Assembly (NCBI GenBank): GCA_963693365.1
Contig: CAVNZM010000008.1
Coordinates: 7,006,001-7,070,000, forward strand
Source: Amoebidium appalachense
Taxonomy: Eukaryota; Ichthyosporea
Reading direction: 5' to 3'
DNA length: 64,000 nucleotides
Positions 11,955 through 22,783 of this stretch are shown here, in pieces; position 1 is the stretch's first letter, and each line of letters opens with the position of its first letter. The notes under the pieces were generated by a model that saw only the letters and a list, made by a program, of their open reading frames with translations, was not told the origin of the DNA and ran no database searches. Both the position numbers and the translations under genes were made by a program.

Positions 11955-12430
11955 GTGTGCCTTTGTCCCTTTGTCTGTCTGTGTGTGCTCCCTTTCTGTC
12001 CGTTTGTCTGCGTGTGTATGTGCTGTGTCCCTATGTCTAGGTGCGTGTGTAAATCTTCACCTCTGCATGTGTGCGTGTGTGCCTCTCTCCCTCTGTCCGT
12101 CCCTGTGCCCCCCTTTCTCCCTCTGCGTGTGCACGTACCACTGCTGACATTGTACTGGAAGGCCTCTGCCGCCGGGTCCAGGTTTATGACGTGCACCGTG
12201 CGCCCTGTGGTCTCGCAGTGCGCCTGCACCGTGTGGCAGTACGTCGACTGCAAGCAAACAAAAGGTGTCAGCACACCCACAGAGGCCCCCCCCCACGCCT
12301 ATCACCACACAGGCCCCAGCCAGACGCTGCAGCCACATATGCCATACTCCTACCGCACACAGACCACACTGCCACGTAGCCTTACCTTGCCGCTGCCGGC
12401 AGGGCCGATGACCAGCTGCGCGTACTTCAT
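8536..12430 (-). CDS. GPN3: GPN-loop GTPase 3
   Basis: Nine exons, in transcript order: 12430-12386, 12247-12139, 11370-11289, 10287-10208, 10033-9953, 9741-9579, 9469-9376, 9017-8892, 8568-8536. Together they make 813 bp, 270 aa, close to the usual ~284. GPN GTPases dimerise and help assemble and import RNA polymerase II. The P-loop GPAGSGKST is split after K15. The family's defining GPN insert appears as GPNGG, followed by DCPGQIELF (G3) and LTKCDLLG (G4). [10 protein letters not shown] and [10 protein letters not shown] are also characteristic. The start [10 protein letters not shown] fits the family N-terminus. The short last exon encodes the acidic tail [10 protein letters not shown] and is the least certain; all phases agree. 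The large third intron carries two minisatellites. Confidence 0.92.
9131..9190. repeat. C-run followed by AAAT tetranucleotide repeat
   Basis: About 17 C are followed by (AAAT)7-8 and an AAAAG-rich stretch, in a GPN3 intron. Confidence 0.85.
10303..10629. repeat. 19-bp minisatellite upstream of a GPN3 3' splice site
   Basis: About 17 copies of tgcctattgtattcatgag, with g/t and t/c variants. On the transcript strand it lies immediately upstream of the acceptor of the exon 10287-10208. Confidence 0.9.
10843..11288 (-). repeat. ~34-bp minisatellite copying a GPN3 5' splice site
   Basis: About 13 tandem units. On the transcript strand each reads ctactgcatggagtaaggg followed by a G run and tttatactggc. 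The real end of exon 3 (ctactgcatgga/gtaagg at 11289) has the same 18 bases, so every unit holds 12 exonic bases plus the donor. All copies lie in the intron, downstream of the real site. Confidence 0.92.
11877..11952. repeat. GT/GC-GT microsatellite
   Basis: A gtgtgc-type run grades into pure GT in the GPN3 intron between 12139 and 11370. Confidence 0.9.
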
Positions 12431-12689
12431 CGTGCCTGCCTGTGCCTGCCTGTGCCTGCCTGCAGCTGCGGTTTTGTTCCTCTGCGTGCGCGAGAGAATA
12501 AATAGTGAGTATACGTAAGCCCCTTCGAGCTGCAACAGGATGCACGTGGAATGGTGTACTTTTCCCGCCCCAGTATTTTATAGTCTTGAGTAGAGCCAGA
12601 CGATTGGTCAAAGGACAGATCTATTGCACTTATTCGCCCACGCATAAGATGCCCCCCTCCCCCCTCTCCCCCCTCCCATGCACTCCACC

Positions 12690-12732
<43 letters not shown>

Positions 12733-12814
12733 AAAAAATAATAATAAAAAAAGCCAGTATCCACACACATATCCACACACACACACCCACAAACAAACAC
12801 ACCAACACACATGT

Positions 12815-12852
<38 letters not shown>

Positions 12853-13179
12853 CAACAACAACAACAACAATACACAGCAACACACACACACAGCGAAAAA
12901 AAGAAAAAAAAAATTAAAAACATGGTCCCACCACTACCCGTATGCACACACGCACACCGTTGCCTAAGATAATACATATTTAGTGCTGCTGCACACACGT
13001 ATGCTCAGTATATAGCCACCAGGAAGTATATCGATCGTAGGTGCACCTGTGCGTCAACAGAGACTATTCGTGCAGGGTAAGTGGTGGACACCTTTCAAAG
13101 GGAAATGCCCCAGTGGGCACTGGGCAACTGCAGTTGGTCATGCAAACTTGATTGAACCTTCGTGTACTGCAGCCAGTGC

Positions 13180-13234
<55 letters not shown>

Positions 13235-13236
13235 AC

Positions 13237-13267
<31 letters not shown>

Positions 13268-13544
13268 AATCAAAAACTTGAAAAGCAGAAAAACACACGC
13301 ACACCTACCCCACCACCCACGGTGTGCGATCTTGCCACAATAAACGACGTAATAACTGTAAGCCCCTTTGATGTCATAGGCAATGTCATTTATTTTTGGA
13401 GGGGCCATATAACATACTAAACTAAAGGCCCAGCATGGCATTTAAAATTTATATCAAAGGCCCATACAATTACATTGAACTTCGTCCATAAGGTACATAG
13501 TTTTCAGCATTTGAAGCGAGGACCCATATGACACGCACAGGCCA
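12431..13544. other. GPN3 upstream region / PGS1 downstream region
   Basis: No gene seen. A CCAAT box in the GPN3 orientation lies near 12602-12608 (gattggtc on the + strand), about 170 bp before the ATG. The rest is two C-run/A-run composites (12692-12740 and 13183-13269), a CA run at 12818-12850 and unique AT-richer sequence. Confidence 0.6.
12600..12609 (-). promoter_or_regulatory. CCAAT box upstream of GPN3
   Basis: The minus strand reads tgaccaatcg about 170 bp upstream of the GPN3 start codon. CCAATC words also occur upstream of PGS1, the START-like gene and legumain. Confidence 0.4.
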
Positions 13545-13676
13545 TCACAACAGGTGCTTTATTGCGGCTGCAGCAGGGCCCACCCACCAGTGCCCACCAT
13601 CCACCCTCCTCCTCACCGTGGCAAGGTCCACACACGTGCTGTCCGCATACAGCCGCTCGTGCTCCTGTGTGTGTGC

Positions 13677-13749
<73 letters not shown>

Positions 13750-15358
13750 GTGAGCACACGAGGGTGTGTGCGTGTGTGTGTATTGTGTGTGCGGATTTGT
13801 GTATGTGTGGTGTGTGTAGCGCACGTGTGAATGTGCATGGCTCTGTAAAAGCACCCGTGTGTTTGCACATGTGGGTGCAAGATGAGTGGTGGTGGGCATG
13901 TTGATGGTGACAGAGAGGGAGATGCGGGGATTGGGGGGAGGGGGGGGGATAAATTGAAGAGAGCGACGGATGTGTTACACTAAGACCTGGACCATTACAG
14001 TCACACAGCACATACATGGCTTTGTGGTCACCCATGAGCCAGCCAATCACAAAGCAACAACCAATAGCACGTGCATGGCAGTCCCCCTTTACCCTCTCTT
14101 TCTCTCTTTCTCTTTCCCCCCCCCCCCCCCCCCCCCCTCCCCTTACCCCCCTACCCACCTGCATGAGTGCTGCTCTCAGGCCACTGTGTGTGGTGACTAT
14201 TGCGGCCTGGGCCTCCAGGTCTCTTCTTGCCGACCGCATGCCTGCACCCAGCATCAGCACACACCCACCAATCATGGCCCACTAACAGTGGTGCTGCACG
14301 GCATGGGGAGGGGGAGGGTCTAACCGAAATTTGGGGAGCCGACCAAGGTGCAACACGGCAAGTTGTCGCCGGGAAGAAAATACCACAGCCCTGGGGGGAT
14401 ATGTGTGTCAGGGGGTGGGTGCGGGGGGATATGTGTGTTAGGGGGGTGGGTGCAGGGGGGGGGGGGGGGGGGGGGGACCATTGCATGGCCAAGGGTGTTA
14501 ATGGCCTGGGCACATGTGTGACATGTGCGTGTGTGTGTGTGCGTGTGTGTGTGACATGTGCGTGTGTTTGTGTGTATGTGTGTGTGCGCGCGCGCCTGTG
14601 TGCGTGCGTGTGTGTGTGGGCGTGTGTGTGTGGGCGTGTGTGCATGTATGTGAATGTCTCTCTGCCACCGTTTGCATCTGAAAGGTTTATACTGCCTGGC
14701 TGCATGGTGACCCTACATGCCTACACCATGGTGTGTCACCCTAGGTCTCTCCCACCCACCCACTCTATCCACACATCATCCATCCCAGTAACCCCTCCCC
14801 CCCACCCCCTTCCCCCCCCTCCCCCCACCCCCTTCCCCCCCTCCCCCTGCCCCCCCTGCCCCCCTGCCCCCCTGCGTGACCAAATGCCACAGGGCACACG
14901 AGCACATGCGCATGCGAGAGTACCTTTTGCATGGAATGTCCAGCCCAGCCTGGCGTACTCGTGCATTGCTATCCGCTGCGTCTGATTGGCCGAGGCCACG
15001 TGCTGCAGGAATTTGGCCTCTATGCAGCTGTATGCAGCCGGGATGTGTCTGCTGATGCCGCTGGCCGTGAAGAACCCATTGGCCTGGGGGGTTGTTTCCA
15101 TAGTTGGCATTGCACATAGCAGGGCATGCGGGGGGCAGCGGCCTTACACTTTTTTTTTTGGGGGGGGGGGAGGGGTGAGGGGGAGGGGCAAGAGATTTAG
15201 GAGCTATCGGCTATGAGCCAGCTTGGCCACAGGGTAATGGCCCACAGTTACCCTGTGGCCCAGCACGGCACTCTCACTGTCTCTTGCTTACTGCCCCAGA
15301 AAAGGACGTGCCTTGGAATCGACTTACTATTTGCACATACACAAGCACACTCACACCG

Positions 15359-15449
<91 letters not shown>

Positions 15450-16079
15450 GGGGTGCAGCGGTGAGGACAGACACATCTGCCTGCCCCTCTAGCAATGCCC
15501 TTGTGTATTGCTTTGGGAAGTTGAGGTATCCGGCAGCCACTGCAAGGCGGCTGTGTGTTGGTGCCCCCTGCAGCAAGGGCAGCACGGCACTGCTATCGTG
15601 GCTGATGCTGTAGGCCCCCATCTGCACCTGCAGGGGGGTCTCAGAAGCGGGCCAGCCACATGGCCTGCATGCATGCCATTTGGTTGCCATGCTGCTGGGT
15701 GCTATGTGAAGGCAGCCAGTGGCCACATGATGGTGCGTAAACGGAAGTGCCGGTCCAATGCGGGGGTATCAGGAATGGTGCGGGTTTAGAGCCACCGCCA
15801 GGACGGTGGGAGGGGGCTGCAATAGATGCAACCCGCAGTGGAACGACACACACATAGTAAACCTCAGAGCCCAGCCCCCAACCATTCCTTCCATCCATTG
15901 TTGCCACGTCTCATATCACCTTTGCACCCACACAGGGCTAGGGGGCCCAGCCACTCACCAGGGGCACCACCAGTGTGTCTGCATCGGCCATGCCAGTGGG
16001 CCGGTTGTCCCTGCAGCACCACACAGTCAATATCCTCCCTCCCCCCCCCCCCCCCCCCTTGCCCACACGCCCACACACG

Positions 16080-16154
<75 letters not shown>

Positions 16155-17630
16155 GATTGCACTGCTGATGAGCCTGCTTGTCGCCACCCTCAGGGAGTCA
16201 ATGTGGCCCTCGGCATCCTGTGGCCCAGTCAGGCACACATGGCAGGTATGGGTGGGGTGGTGGGTGGTGCACTAGGTGATGGGGGGGAGTGCCATGTACA
16301 GATGTAAGGATGGAGGCAGAGGGGGGTGCATGTGTGCACACACTCGGTGTCAAGGGTGGAGATGCACGCACGTGCTTGTGAGCACTGTGTGCATGTAGAA
16401 CATGAATACCCATGCATGCACCCACACACCTGTGCCGGGTGGGGCCCAACAGCAGGACTACCCAAAGAGGCATCTGGTGCGAGCTGCAGGGAGTGGCCGG
16501 CCACGGTGTCGACCAATGAGGCACAGAAGTCGGCCAGCTGTGGTTGGTGGATGGTCACGTAGCGGTCCTGCCGGTCCACAAAGTACCAGTCGCTCAGGTT
16601 GGCCCTGCACCCCCCGTCAGGCTGGCCCTAGCCTACAGTGGGGCATAGTGAGGGTGGCCGTCGGACATACAGGCCAGATCCATCACCACTAACAGCTCAC
16701 TGCTTGCACCCTCCCCCCTCCCCCCCCCCCCCCCCAAACACCACCCCACCCCATACCCCTCAGCACACGCACACACACGCACACCAACCCCCCCCCCCCC
16801 CTCCCCTCCCCCCCCCAAACACACACACACACACACACCCCTACCCCGAGAACATGGTGCTATCATCCACTATGTAGATCTTCATGTGCTGCAGCCCGGC
16901 CCCCTCGTTGAGTCGCTCCGGCAGCAGCCCCCACAGCCCCCTCAGCAGCGGTGTGCGGTAAAGCGACACTGCAAGGGGTTAATTGGTCAATTAGTGCGAT
17001 ACAGCAATACTGAAAGGAATTAATTGGTATATTAGTGCGATACAGCAATACTGAAAGGAATTAATTGGTATATCAGTGCGATACAGCAATGCTGAAAGGA
17101 ATTAATTGGTATATTAGTGCGATACAGCAATACTGAAAGAGGTTAATTGGTTGATAAGTGTGTGCGGTGGAGAAATACGCCGGGGGGGGGGGGGGGGGGG
17201 GGGCGGCGGGGGGGGGGGGGGGGGGGGAGGAGAAGGGGGGGATTACTGTGTCCTGGCATGCTTAGTGTTGGAGCGTGAGTGTGCACGTGAGTGGGTGTGT
17301 TAGTGGGTGGGTGGGGGAGGAGGGAGTGTTGCCGCACATCAGGGCCATATGGGGTGAAAGGTGGCTGGCAACCCGCAGAAACCTTCCTCTGCATCCCCCT
17401 CCCTCCCCCCCCCCCCCCCCCCCCCTCCTTTTAAGAAAGCGCTCACATACACCCCCTCCCTCCCCCACATCATACACGCACCCACCCACCTCGTGTGTGT
17501 GCCGGTGCCTCTGCCAGGAGGGGTGCAAGCATGGTGGCTGATGAGGGGCTGCCCCTTGTGCCCCGCAGGCCATCCAGAAGCACGTGTACCTCCACCCCCC
17601 GCTGCGTGGCCGCATGCAGTTCACGCAGCT

Positions 17631-17716
<86 letters not shown>

Positions 17717-17911
17717 GTGTTGTGTGTGTGTGTGTGTGTTTGTGCTCACGTACGTGTGGGTGTGAGTGCATGCATACTCGTGCGTGTGTGTGTGAGCATA
17801 CGTGAATGATTCGTGCAGATAATCACGACCGTGTGTACTGTGCGTGTATCGCTTGTTTGGAATCATGTTGTGTCAGCCCCCCTCCCCCCTCACCCCCTTC
17901 CCCACCCACCC

Positions 17912-17948
<37 letters not shown>

Positions 17949-18533
17949 TCCCCCCGCCACTTACCAGGTCCTGCTCCAGCTGGCCTGTGCCGAGGTAGAG
18001 TGAGGCAAGCACTATCCTCCTCTGTGCCCGCTGTATGCCTCTCTGCGCACACGCCGTCAGCAGTGTCTCCTCGCTCCCCCCCCCCCCCCCCCCCTCCCCC
18101 CCCTCTCCCCCTCCCCAAACCCCCCCCCCCTCTCAACACACACACACACGGATATCACACACAGGTGCGCACCTTGACCTTGTCATAAAAGGCTCTGGGC
18201 GTGTCTGTGACCTGCACGTGGCTGCCACTGACCCAAAACACGGGGCCCTCCTCCCCAATGGCCCTGAGCTCGGGTCTTTGCAGCAGGCTGCTAGCCCCTG
18301 CCCAACCATCAGGATCTCCCTTACCCCTCCTCCTCCCCCCCACCCCCCCCCCCCCCCCCACCACCACCACTCAATCTCTCTCCCCTTGTGCATTCGCCCC
18401 TCCCCCCCTCCCCCCCCCCCCCCCCCCCCCACACACACACACATACACGCCCACCTGCTGTTGCCAGGCCACGGCGCAGCTGCAGGCCAGCCACGTGCCG
18501 GGCCAAGTGAGGCCGCAGGCACGTTGCCACCAT
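13545..18533 (-). CDS. PGS1: Phosphatidylglycerophosphate synthase, phospholipase-D type
   Basis: Thirteen exons: 18533-18455, 18297-18173, 18042-17965, 17628-17490, 16968-16845, 16604-16430, 16217-16153, 16010-15959, 15627-15448, 15083-14924, 14390-14325, 14241-14159, 13664-13545. They total 1446 bp, 481 aa. The enzyme joins CDP-diacylglycerol and glycerol-3-phosphate, the committed step toward cardiolipin, in mitochondria. The N-terminus ([17 protein letters not shown]) is arginine-rich without acids, as expected for a presequence. HKD motif 1 is [10 protein letters not shown] and motif 2 is TFHAKGLWYF, followed by GSPNFGMRS and [26 protein letters not shown] and [13 protein letters not shown] are also family hallmarks. 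Bacterial-type PGP synthases lack HKD motifs, so this is the animal/fungal type. A C-run/AG-rich acceptor is used at most exons. Confidence 0.93.
13676..13747. repeat. GT microsatellite
   Basis: About 34 GT repeats in the last PGS1 intron, abutting the acceptor polypyrimidine region of the terminal exon. Confidence 0.95.
15359..15447. repeat. CA microsatellite touching a PGS1 5' splice site
   Basis: (CA)n of about 40 units. On the transcript strand the intron starts gtgtgtgt directly at the end of the exon 15627-15448, so the donor site is itself part of the repeat. Confidence 0.95.
16079..16152. repeat. CA microsatellite touching a PGS1 5' splice site
   Basis: About 36 CA units end in acacacct at 16152. 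The donor of the exon 16217-16153 is the first GT of the array on the transcript strand. Confidence 0.95.
16976..17155 (-). repeat. 41-bp minisatellite copying a PGS1 3' splice site
   Basis: Four to five units at a 41-bp period. On the transcript strand each contains accaattaattcctttcag followed by tattgctgtatcgc. The true acceptor of the exon at 16968 reads accaattaaccccttgcag then tgtcgc, so the units are diverged copies of the intron end plus the first exon bases, stacked upstream of the real site. Confidence 0.85.
17178..17240. repeat. Poly-G tract with two interruptions
   Basis: Two G runs of 20 or more bases are broken by cggcgg and agg-type interruptions. They lie in the PGS1 intron between 17490 and 16968. 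Confidence 0.9.
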
Positions 18534-19845
18534 AGTGCCCACTGGCGCCAGGCGTGCGCTTGAACTCTTGCTGACGTATTAAGGCCTCAGGAGGCCTGTG
18601 CAGGAACGTAGGAGCAGGGAGGTCGAAAGGAGTGGCCCAGTGGATAATAGAGGCAGAAACTTTACGCGCTGAGACTGCAGACTATGTGTGAGACCACTCA
18701 AACAAAGCAGAGAACCTCTGACTGGCCACCAGGGCGTACACCAGGACACATGCCAAGAAAGCGCGGACGCATACCTAATGGGCAAGTTGAGCAACCAAAA
18801 TCTTCTATCATCAGCTCAGTGAGCCTGCCGCGCTGACCGCGTGTATATGATCAGCAGTGGCTCTTGAATGTGTTAATAGCCATATATGGCTATTTTGCTT
18901 TAGGTGCGCCAATCATAACCACAGAAACATGCGATTGGCTAAGTGCGCACCAACGACAGCAATCTAAAAAGCGGGTTGCTTGCATGATGTATCCGGTCGG
19001 CCGGCCCGACCCGGGACCGGCCGGTCGTCGGGTCGGTCGGTCGACCGAGCCCATTTGGCCGAAACCCGCGAGCTAAAGATACTCGGTCGGGTCGGCCCGT
19101 TACCGACCCGGCCCGGGTCAAGGAGGCCTTGGCGGGGAGTAGGGAGGGGGACTCGAGGTAGGGTAATACAAGAAACACACACACACGCACACACACTCTC
19201 ACTCTCTCCCTTTCCCTATCTCAGACTCTCTCTCTCCCCCAATCGCGAGTCTCTCTCTCTCTCTTCCTCCCTCCCTCTCGAGCTCTAGATCTCTCTCTCT
19301 CACTCTCACAGAGTCTCTCTCTCCAGTCTAGATCTCTCTCTCTCTCACTCAGCCTACGACACGCACCATGGCACAAACACACACACACACACAGTCACAC
19401 ACACATGACAATACTCACACGTGACATGTGCACCATGCGCGCGCACACACACGCACACAAGGACACACATACACACAAACATACACACACACACCGTGAC
19501 ACACACGCAAACACCCACCCACCCACACACACACACACACAAGCGCGCGCACACACACGGTATTCAAACACTTGAAACACACCGTGCAACCAGTCTGCAG
19601 ATAACTCCCGAGCGTCTTATGCCGGTCGGCCCGATGACCGACCCGCTTCGGATATTGCGCGACCTGGTGACCGACCGGCCGGGGTTCTGAGTTTTCGTGA
19701 CCGACTGTACCGACCCGGAAATATTGAAGCCCGACCGGGACCGGCCCGAGAAACTTTTGGTGCATCCCTGCTGAGTTGCTTGGACATGCAAAACACACAC
19801 AACCCTTCGAAGACTTCTCTTTGTCTATAAACTAACTACCCCGCA
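18534..19845. other. PGS1 upstream region and transposon-like insertion
   Basis: Between the divergent-from-nothing PGS1 start and the START-like gene's 3' end. It contains CCAAT words at 18908 (gccaatca) and 18935 (gattggct), about 380 bp upstream of the PGS1 ATG, and the hAT-like element at 18983-19774. No ORF here looks coding. Confidence 0.6.
18975..19782. mobile_element. Non-autonomous hAT-like element with 8-bp target duplication
   Basis: The octamer gttgcttg occurs at 18975-18982 and again at 19775-19782, bounding a 792-bp segment. On the minus strand the right end starts tcagcagggatgcaccaaaa, containing CAGGGATGCACC, a typical hAT-superfamily terminus. The left end, catgatgtatccggtcgg, is a diverged counterpart. 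Both subterminal regions are rich in ggtcgg/ccgacc repeats that can fold. The middle is CA, CT and CA microsatellite with no transposase ORF. The 8-bp duplication is the size made by hAT transposases. Confidence 0.6.
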
Positions 19846-21238
19846 CTATTTCTTAGCCTTGAGGCTCAGCAGATACTGTCGCGTCAGCCGTGCCGTGGCC
19901 GCGCCCTCCCTGCAGCCAAAGGAGCCCAGGGAGTCGATGTAGTATGTCAGGAAGGACGGCACAAACGTGTTGAGCACACAGGTCACGTGCGTCACAAGCA
20001 CACCCCCGGGGACCTCGCTGTAGCACAGCAGGGACTTAGCCTTGCGCGTGGCATCGACCACAGCCGCATTGCGCTTGGTGCGCTCCATCAGGATGCCATG
20101 GTGAATCGGGTAGTCGTCCATCTGGAAAAGGGGGGGGGAGGGGTGAGCTACAGACACACACAGGCATGCAGTGTCCAAGCCATGCACACGTCAATACGAG
20201 CATGCAGGCCCCTGTGGATACACAGTTCTAAACAACCACTCAAAAGCTTATAACTGCATACGCAACACCAACACGTACCCATCAGTACAAGCACACGCAC
20301 TCGCAAATGCACACATCCAGATACACAAAATACACACGTACTTGCACACACACACGACATCTCATAATTACACACACGTGCAGGTGTACTCAAGCACACA
20401 CCCATTCTTTCACATGCACGGGTGCAAACATGGATGCACACACGCACGCACACACACACAAGTTGGCAACCTGCACGCGCAGTATGCACACAAGGCACAC
20501 ATATACACATGCACACACACAAATATGCACACGTGCACAGGTGCACACGCACACGCACACACACACAGACACAGACACACACACACACACACACACAAAC
20601 AGTATGTGTGCAAGAGTCCACACACTGACATGCACGATAACCACCCACTGTCGTCACACACCATTAGACCCCGCCATGGATACGCACACCCATCCATATC
20701 CCAGCCTCGTGGGATATGCCTTGCCAAATCATGCCCCGTATCTCAATAACTAATGGCCACCCAAACATGCACAGTTGCTCAAGCCCTCACCCCCCACAAA
20801 AACACATCCCCCCCCCCCCCCCTCCCCCCCCCCCCCCCCCCAACCCCCACCCAACAAAGAGAAGAAACTCACCTGGGAGAGGGGCCCGAGCTTCTGGGGG
20901 GCCAGTGTTGAGGCCTTGAGCTGGATTGTGATGTTGTAGATCCACGGCACAATGGTCTTTGTGATGCGGAACGTGGTGTCGTCCGGCATGTCGGGCCACA
21001 CGTACGGGTCACCCGGCACACACTTGGACTGGTACTCGGTCGAGGCCACTAGCTCCGGGGTGATGTCGCTGATCTTGATGCCCGGCAGCATGTACGCCAC
21101 CTGGGTGTGTGCATGTTTGGCACTTGCTCTCACAAAAAGCAGACATTGCCATTAAACACTCAGAGCCCCCCTTCTTCCAAACGGATACACACACCCACAT
21201 TCACACATACGATTCACACAACCTACAGAGAAGAAAGA

Positions 21239-21272
<34 letters not shown>

Positions 21273-21454
21273 CGTTCCTTGCCAATCCACACCACCACAT
21301 GCAAACCAACACTACCATGAAACAGCAGCATGTGCCCATCTCCCGACCCCACAGCCAAATGCATGGTTCTCGTTCACCCATCCCAGCCCCTCCCACGACA
21401 CCCTATCCCAAGCCACTCATTCACTCATTAACTGCCCACCAGAACACACAAAAG

Positions 21455-21511
<57 letters not shown>

Positions 21512-22164
21512 ACCCTACCCCCTACTCTCCCTCCAACCCCCCCCCCCTCCCCGCGCCCACACCTTTGTGAGGATGATGGTGTACTGTGAGGCATCAGCGT
21601 CATCATAGATGTTGCATGTGGGCACATTGTTGACCTCGACTTCGTCCTCGTAGCGACTCAGATTGATCATCAGGTCCACCAGCTTCTTCTCCTCGGGCTT
21701 GAGCTCAGTCCCCACCCTGCAGCAGAACGAGAACAGTGCACATCCTGCAGCAAGGGTCAGCAAGTGCACACACAGGGGCACATAAGGTCCTGTGCCTGCT
21801 AGGTCGGCATGCACACTGGCCTCGGGCTGTGCCTGCTTCTAGCCACACCCCTGGCCACCCCCCTACTCAGACAAATCCATCACCACCCCTTTCAAACCCC
21901 ATAGCGCCTGGGCCTGGGCATGCCTGTGTCTGCAAGTGTGTTTGCTTTCATGGGCAAGCATGCTGTATCAAATGCCTGTGTCTGTGTGCGAGTCTGCAGG
22001 CACCCCACACGTCTTTGCCTATGCAGCATAAAGCATCTCTGAATGTCTGTATCATGTTTACGTGTGCGCCCGAGTACACGTGTGCATGCCTGACAATATG
22101 TACCGAGCGGGTGTGCTTTGCGTGTTCGAGCATCTGTGCGCATGTTTGTTTGTGTGGTGCACAC

Positions 22165-22214
<50 letters not shown>

Positions 22215-22280
22215 TGCCATTGTGTGTTGGTGTGTGCATGCGCCTGGCTATAGACACGGGATATATGTTAAAGTATGAGG

Positions 22281-22314
<34 letters not shown>

Positions 22315-22399
22315 CTGGTTATATGGAAGGCATATCTGCGTGTGCTTGCATGTGTGTGTGTGTGCAGGGGTGTAGGCCTGTGTGCATGCCTGCACACGG

Positions 22400-22439
<40 letters not shown>

Positions 22440-22481
22440 GTGTGTGTACCTAACCACATGGAAGGCATCTTTGTATGTGAA

Positions 22482-22534
<53 letters not shown>

Positions 22535-22726
22535 ATGGTATAGGCCTGTGTGCATGCCTGCACTCGGCTTGCGCGCGCGCGCGCGTGTGTGTGAATATAT
22601 GTGGCACGAGCGTGTGTGTGTGTTTGTGTGTGTGTGTGCATGTGCCTGGCTATAGACACAGGTCGTGTCTACTAATTGTTGTGCGAATGTGTATATATGT
22701 GTATGTCCCCTAATATGGACGGCATA

Positions 22727-22783
<57 letters not shown>

